DNA of 64,000 nucleotides, taken from assembly GCF_000003815.2 (NCBI RefSeq), contig NC_049995.1, positions 11,982-75,981 on the forward strand, given 5' to 3'. The translations under genes were made by a program, and so were the position numbers. Below are positions 27,301-30,300 of the stretch, piece by piece. Below the pieces are notes generated by a model that worked only from the letters and a program-made list of their open reading frames with translations, was not told where the DNA came from and did not search any database. This DNA comes from Branchiostoma floridae (taxonomy: Eukaryota; Chordata; Leptocardii; Amphioxiformes; Branchiostomatidae). Within the stretch, counting starts at the first letter, position 1. Every line of letters begins with the position of its first letter.

Positions 27301-30300
27301 TGAGTATTCACAAATAGGATACATTTCTTCAATAAACACTTTTATATGTACAAATCGCAGAAATTACCACGACAGCAGAAGCTACCACAGTCAATAGCAC
27401 AGCAGCTCCAACGACACAAACTCCAATGACTGTTACTGCTGGACGTAAGTTCGTATGCACTGTGACTTATTTCATATCATTTTCTCGTATTCCTTCGTGG
27501 AATTTAAAGTGCACATGATGATGCAGCCCATTTTACATGACGAATGATGGATTTTTGTTACTTTGTAGCAAAACCGCGGAAGTTTGTGCCTGCGCAAATA
27601 ACGATGGACAGAGTCTTTGAGCCTGAATACAACGACGCAAATTCACCAGAGTATATGGAACTATCTACACAGCTGAAAACATCGGTGAGTACACAAAATT
27701 ATGTTATACTTTGTTTCTTCAGCCAGCATATCACACCACTTATCACTAAGTTTTAGTCATGCTTGCTTCCTAGTTTGTTGTATAAAGGCATCTGTCCATC
27801 TCTTTAGATGGTGGTAGATGGTCGCAATGTCATTGTGGACATCTTCGACTGAGAAGCCTGACCCTTGCACGGCAGTCGCGATCGATATTTGTATAATTAA
27901 TGGGACCGTAATTGTGAATGGTGTGATTTTACAGTAAGTTTGAATTCATTAACGTTTATCAAATTATCATCTCATTACCGCCAGCTGTATATCATCTATT
28001 CCGGAATTCAAGGGTTCATCGAGATCATCATCATTCGCTTCGTGTAAGTACAGACAATACTGTAAATGCAGAAATGTTCGAAGTGGATTAATGTTCGCGG
28101 TTTTCGCGGTGACCACTTCACCACGAACTTAAAAACACCGCGAACATTTTTCTATTATAGTGTTAGACTGCAGTCTATGGTGTTACCGCGAACTTAAATC
28201 GATCGCGAAAAGGCCCTTTTCCCGCTACCGCGAAATTAAATCCCCGCAAACTTAAATGCATTTACAGTATATGATACACAATCTTCGTCTGTAATTTCTG
28301 TTATAGGCAGATCTAATACCAATTGCTCAGTCTTCTGAACTTTTCAAATTGATATCGCTTGATATTTCTGATCTCTATGCTACCTATTGGTTCCTAGTAA
28401 TATTTGTCTATCCATAAAAACATTTTCGAGGTGTCATCATGATTTTATTGCGTCTCTAAACATGCTTTTAATTGTATGCTAAATATTTTTATCTGCTCGT
28501 GTACGTATTTCGTTATTTCCCCCTTGATAAAATTTGGGGTCTTCTCCTCTTCAGGGGCATCAACAGTTGAACGGCTGCTAAAAGCCTGACACAGTGAGGC
28601 TACTATATCACTGTTCAACTATAACATACGTACCATCACATACCACACAAGCGTGCTGTTTGTTAATGTAGTCACAAGTCACATCTTTGATCTCCTTTAG
28701 CCCCGGTAGCGTTCAAGCCAGATACGCAGCTGTTTTCACCGTGGAAGGCTCGGAACCTGACTCCAACATTCATCAGGCGGCGAGGACGAATCTTCAGAGG
28801 GCAATCACCAGTGGGACGTTTGACTCGGCACTAAATGTCACCAGTAGTGACAGCCTAGAGCCGACTACACTCAATGAAGAAGGTGGGCGCCATTGAGCCA
28901 CCTGTGCTCCACACTCAGCATAAGCACTCAACAGTATAAAAATAAGTTTCTCACATTTCTCACATTTGTAAATTCTTAAAACTGTCCATCACATACTACA
29001 AACTCTTTTAGGTACATTAGGTTTATGGAATAGTACTCTAGTTTCGTACCAGTACAGTAGATACTAGGGCTGGGTATCGGTACAGCGTACCGGTACAAAA
29101 CCGTTTTTTCTTATTGGACCGGTCCAGAAAAACCGGACCTGAAAAAATTGGGTGGACCAAATGTTGGACCGATTGAAAATTTAACAGATTATTTTATTAG
29201 GCATTCAAACGTTTTGGCGCTTGCAGGTGGAAAAAAATAACAAGAGTGAAGTAGAGTAGAGTTTATAATAATTTCTACCAAGTTTTACAGCCAATCGTAC
29301 AGGTGCAGCTAGCGTTGTAGGATTTTAAGACACCAGTGTAAGTCTAATACACCACCAAACAGATTTCTTTCTAGTGAAATGGACCATTGGTATGAGTCAT
29401 ACTGAAACAGGTCCAGGTCCGGACCTGGACCTGATCCTTTGGACCTGAACCGGACCTGGACCTGAATTTTCTGTACCGGTACCCAGCCCTAGTAGATACC
29501 ATACTTCGTACCTTGTACAATTCTTGTACAAGATAAAATATTCGTTTCTGAAAATTAAATACATAAAGACCAAGCATCAAATTTACATCGGCCAATCATC
29601 ATCATCATCGCGGGCTGCTTGCCCGGACCAGGTCCACTCTCTCCTTCCAAACGTCTCCCAATTAGAGAACGATAAGGAGTAACTCTCATCGAATTTAGCG
29701 TAGAACAGTGAACCAAAACATGCACGTGTGCGTTTGTGTCCTCAATACAAATTTTGATTGTTGTCATTTGACCTCAATCTATCACAGAGTTGGACCAAGT
29801 GTTTGGAGAGTCATGTGACTTGCCATGTGGGGAGGGGGGCATGTGTGCCCGGAGTGAGCCCTATCCTGGAGCTGTGGTAGCGGAATGTCAGTGTGAGGAA
29901 AACTATTGCTACACTGGAACCTGTGAGTTTAACGTTGAAGAGGGAAGACCAAGATGCAAGTAAGTGCTAAACTTATGTCATGTAAACGTCTCCTTACCAC
30001 AAGATAGTAGTAAACATTATCTTAACTATTCGTTTCATATCGAACACAAAAAAGTCAAAACGTTCTAATGTTTAATTGATCCTTGAAAGATTTATCAAAA
30101 TTCAAAGAGTTTCACATCGTGTTGTGCCGTGCTATGTCCCATTGTGTCGTGTTTTGTTGTAAGGAATATATTGTTAAACATTTGTTTGTTTGGCATAACC
30201 GGTAAGGTAAACCGCCTCTAGGCACAACCCAAACGTTTTGCACTCATTTGAATTCATTGATTACCTCTACTCTGCGCAGCTGCCCGGCAATACAGGGTGC

